Shown piece after piece: positions 62,351 through 64,000 of a stretch of DNA of 64,000 nt. A program made the translations under genes and the position numbers. The stretch comes from Pseudarthrobacter sp. GA104 (GTDB lineage Bacteria > Actinomycetota > Actinomycetes > Actinomycetales > Micrococcaceae). The notes under the pieces are model-generated. The model ran no database searches. It saw only the letters and a program-made list of their open reading frames with translations, and was not told the DNA's origin. Position 1 is the stretch's first letter, and the number at the start of each line of letters is the position of its first letter. Location: contig NZ_WOWL01000001.1 in NCBI RefSeq assembly GCF_009741265.1, positions 124,001 through 188,000 on the forward strand, in the 5' to 3' direction.

Positions 62351-63790
62351 GTGTCTGAAACTCCCCACACCATAACGCCGGGCTCCGCAACGTCGCGCGA
62401 TCCCCGCACCTGGTCCCGGGCCAAGCGCAACCGCTACGGCTGGTTCATGACCTTCAGCCTCCTCTTCCTCATGATGCTCAGCTGGGCTGACAAGGCGGTG
62501 CTCGGCATTGCCGCCGTGCCGCTGATGAAAGAGCTGGGCATCACGCCCGAACAGTTCGGCCTGGTGGGCAGCGCCATGTTCCTGACCTTCGGCGTGGCCC
62601 AGCTCGTGGCGGCTCCCATCGCCAACAGGGTCTCCAGCAAGTGGATCCTGCTGGTCCTGTGCCTGCTGTGGTCTGTGGCACAGGTCCCCATCCTTCTGTT
62701 CGCGTCGCTGCCCGCGCTCTGGGCAAGTCGCCTGCTGCTTGGAGCCGGCGAGGGCCCGCTCGCACCGGTTCTGATGCATGGCATCTACAAGTGGTTCCCC
62801 GAGAAGAAGGGTGCCACCCCGGCGGCCCTGGCATCATCCGGCGTGACCTTGGGCATTGTGGCATTTGCCCCCGTCCTGGCCTGGGTCATCGGGCAATTCG
62901 GCTGGCAGACCGCGTTCGCGGTACTGGCAATCGTAGGGCTGATCTGGTCTGTTTTTTGGGTCATTGTCGGCAAGGAAGGCCCGTACACCAGCCGGAAGGC
63001 CGAGCAGGAGATCGACGGTATCGCTCCGAAGGAAGCTCCTGTCGTGGCAGAGGCCAAGGTCCGGTACTGGCGCACCATTCTTTCCCCCAGCTGGATCTTC
63101 GCGGTCCTTGCCTCGTTCTTTGGCTACTGGACGTTTACCCTGGCCATGTCCTGGGGACCGGCCTACTTCCAGAATGTCTTGGGCTTCAGCGGACAGCAGT
63201 CCGGCGCCATGATCGCCCTCCCCGCGGCCTGGGGAACCATTGCCACGGTAGGGTTGAGCGCGCTGACCCAGCGCCTGCACCTGAAGGGAATCCCTACCAG
63301 GAAGGCACGCGGCTGGGTACTCGGCGGCGCCGGAACCTTCGCCGGAGCCTGCCTGGTCGCAGCCACCATGACCGCCTCCCCCGTGCTGTCCATCGTCCTC
63401 ATGGTCTTCGGCTTCGGCACCGCCCCGGCACTCTTCGCCATCACCTACCTCGTGGTCGCAGAGCTAACGACCATCGGCCAACGCGGCGCCAACCTTTCAA
63501 TCGCCAATGCAGTCCTCACCACCGGCGGTGTGTTCGCACCGGCAGTGTCGGGTTTTCTGATCGGCGGCGCGGCCACCCCCGCTGAAGGCTACCGTGCAGC
63601 TTTCGCCCTGGCCGGGGGTCTCTTGCTGACATTCGGCGTCCTTGCCCTAATCTTCGTCAACCAACAGCGCGACCGCCGCCGGCTCGGCCTTGATACAACT
63701 GCCGTCCCCGCGGCCGCTTCACTGCCCACTGGTTCCGCCACCCCCGTCGGCGCGGAGCCTGGCTCCTTGGAAGCGGGCACCCGGGCATAA
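62351..63790 (+). CDS. MFS transporter, anion:cation symporter (ACS) type
   Basis: I place the start at GTG 62351 (479 residues) with a weak ribosome binding site; upstream frame sequence overlaps the previous gene and the operator. It has 12 membrane segments, LSWADKAVLGIAAVPLMKEL and LLLGAGEGPLAPVLM, typical of ACS-type carriers for organic acids such as 4-hydroxybenzoate or glucarate. It ends in a Pro/Ala-rich tail followed by a terminator-like hairpin. Confidence 0.85.
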   Translation: MSETPHTITPGSATSRDPRTWSRAKRNRYGWFMTFSLLFLMMLSWADKAVLGIAAVPLMKELGITPEQFGLVGSAMFLTFGVAQLVAAPIANRVSSKWILLVLCLLWSVAQVPILLFASLPALWASRLLLGAGEGPLAPVLMHGIYKWFPEKKGATPAALASSGVTLGIVAFAPVLAWVIGQFGWQTAFAVLAIVGLIWSVFWVIVGKEGPYTSRKAEQEIDGIAPKEAPVVAEAKVRYWRTILSPSWIFAVLASFFGYWTFTLAMSWGPAYFQNVLGFSGQQSGAMIALPAAWGTIATVGLSALTQRLHLKGIPTRKARGWVLGGAGTFAGACLVAATMTASPVLSIVLMVFGFGTAPALFAITYLVVAELTTIGQRGANLSIANAVLTTGGVFAPAVSGFLIGGAATPAEGYRAAFALAGGLLLTFGVLALIFVNQQRDRRRLGLDTTAVPAAASLPTGSATPVGAEPGSLEAGTRA

Positions 63791-63795
63791 GTCCG

Positions 63796-63848
63796 AGGGC
63801 AGGTAAGCGGAAGAGAGGCCAACAGCCCCTCTTCCGCTTACCTGCCCT
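63796..63848 (+). terminator. Long perfect hairpin after the MFS gene
   Basis: A perfect 20-bp stem (AGGGCAGGTAAGCGGAAGAG pairing with 63829-63848) encloses a 13-base loop right after the stop codon. No clear T-tract follows, but its strength and place suggest termination. Confidence 0.7.
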
Positions 63849-63977
63849 CCTGACGCCGGCATGGATTTGGAGACCGGGCGGTGACCGCACGCCTCGGAAA
63901 CATGAACCGGTCACCGGCACTGAGGCCTCCGCATCAACGCCCACTGAAGAACACACGATGGACCCGGAAGGACAATC

Positions 63978-64000
63978 ATGGAGGACCTAAAGGCCGGCGG
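63978..64000 (+). CDS. Start of a gene running off the window
   Basis: GGAAGGA at 63966-63972 precedes an ATG at 63978 that opens MEDLKAG before the window ends. Only seven complete codons are visible, so no product can be assigned. Confidence 0.45.

Overview
The window looks like a chromosomal segment of a high-GC actinobacterium of the Arthrobacter type (Micrococcaceae). The inference rests on GC-rich codon use, frequent GTG and TTG starts, sugar importers without their own ATPase, a GPP34 protein, a LutABC/LldP lactate locus and a Tn554-like recombinase trio. Most of it is carbon-source catabolism, and roughly the first 46 kb looks accessory and modular.

Layout: (1) 1.0-9.5 kb holds a Doc-type toxin-antitoxin pair and a LacI-regulated fructan operon (two ABC permeases, lipoprotein binding protein, GH32 fructosidase, fructokinase). 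(2) 10.3-16.6 kb holds a second LacI-regulated operon (GH43, binding protein, two permeases, GH43) and then small genes. (3) 18.6-20.0 kb is IS256-family debris that truncates a nucleotidase gene. (4) 20.0-25.7 kb is a LacI-regulated nucleoside unit (nucleoside hydrolase, MFS transporter with a frameshift, ribokinase-like kinase, frameshifted small membrane protein). (5) 25.8-39.0 kb is a 13-gene minus-strand operon headed by a GntR regulator. It carries a dihydropyrimidinase-like hydrolase, two nucleoside hydrolases, an ABC importer, two SDRs, a PuuE-like amidohydrolase, a creatinase-like M24 protein, a PfkB kinase and a glycerate kinase. A D-2-hydroxyacid dehydrogenase is divergent from it. 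(6) 41.7-46.2 kb is the recombinase trio. (7) 46.4-53.4 kb holds GPP34 and the lactate locus. (8) 54.2-64 kb is an IclR-type P450/aldehyde-oxidation cluster with two MFS transporters.

The most unusual structure is a family of about 0.5-kb direct repeats at 834-1012 (right part only), 9638-10140, 18148-18652 and 40980-41480. Each full unit is bounded by a 19-bp palindrome of the form GTGTGGACANTGTCCACAC and carries a fragment identical to a tRNA 3' end. The units separate the fructan, GH43 and nucleoside modules, and the last lies just upstream of the recombinase trio. I infer a modular array of catabolic islands punctuated by attachment-like or transposon-end-like sites.

Operator-like repeats link several regulators to targets: LacI-1 with a second operator inside a permease gene, written in rare codons; LacI-2 with three sites, one at a promoter with no intact gene; the lactate GntR with three sites; and the IclR with three 17-bp sites upstream of three transcription units.
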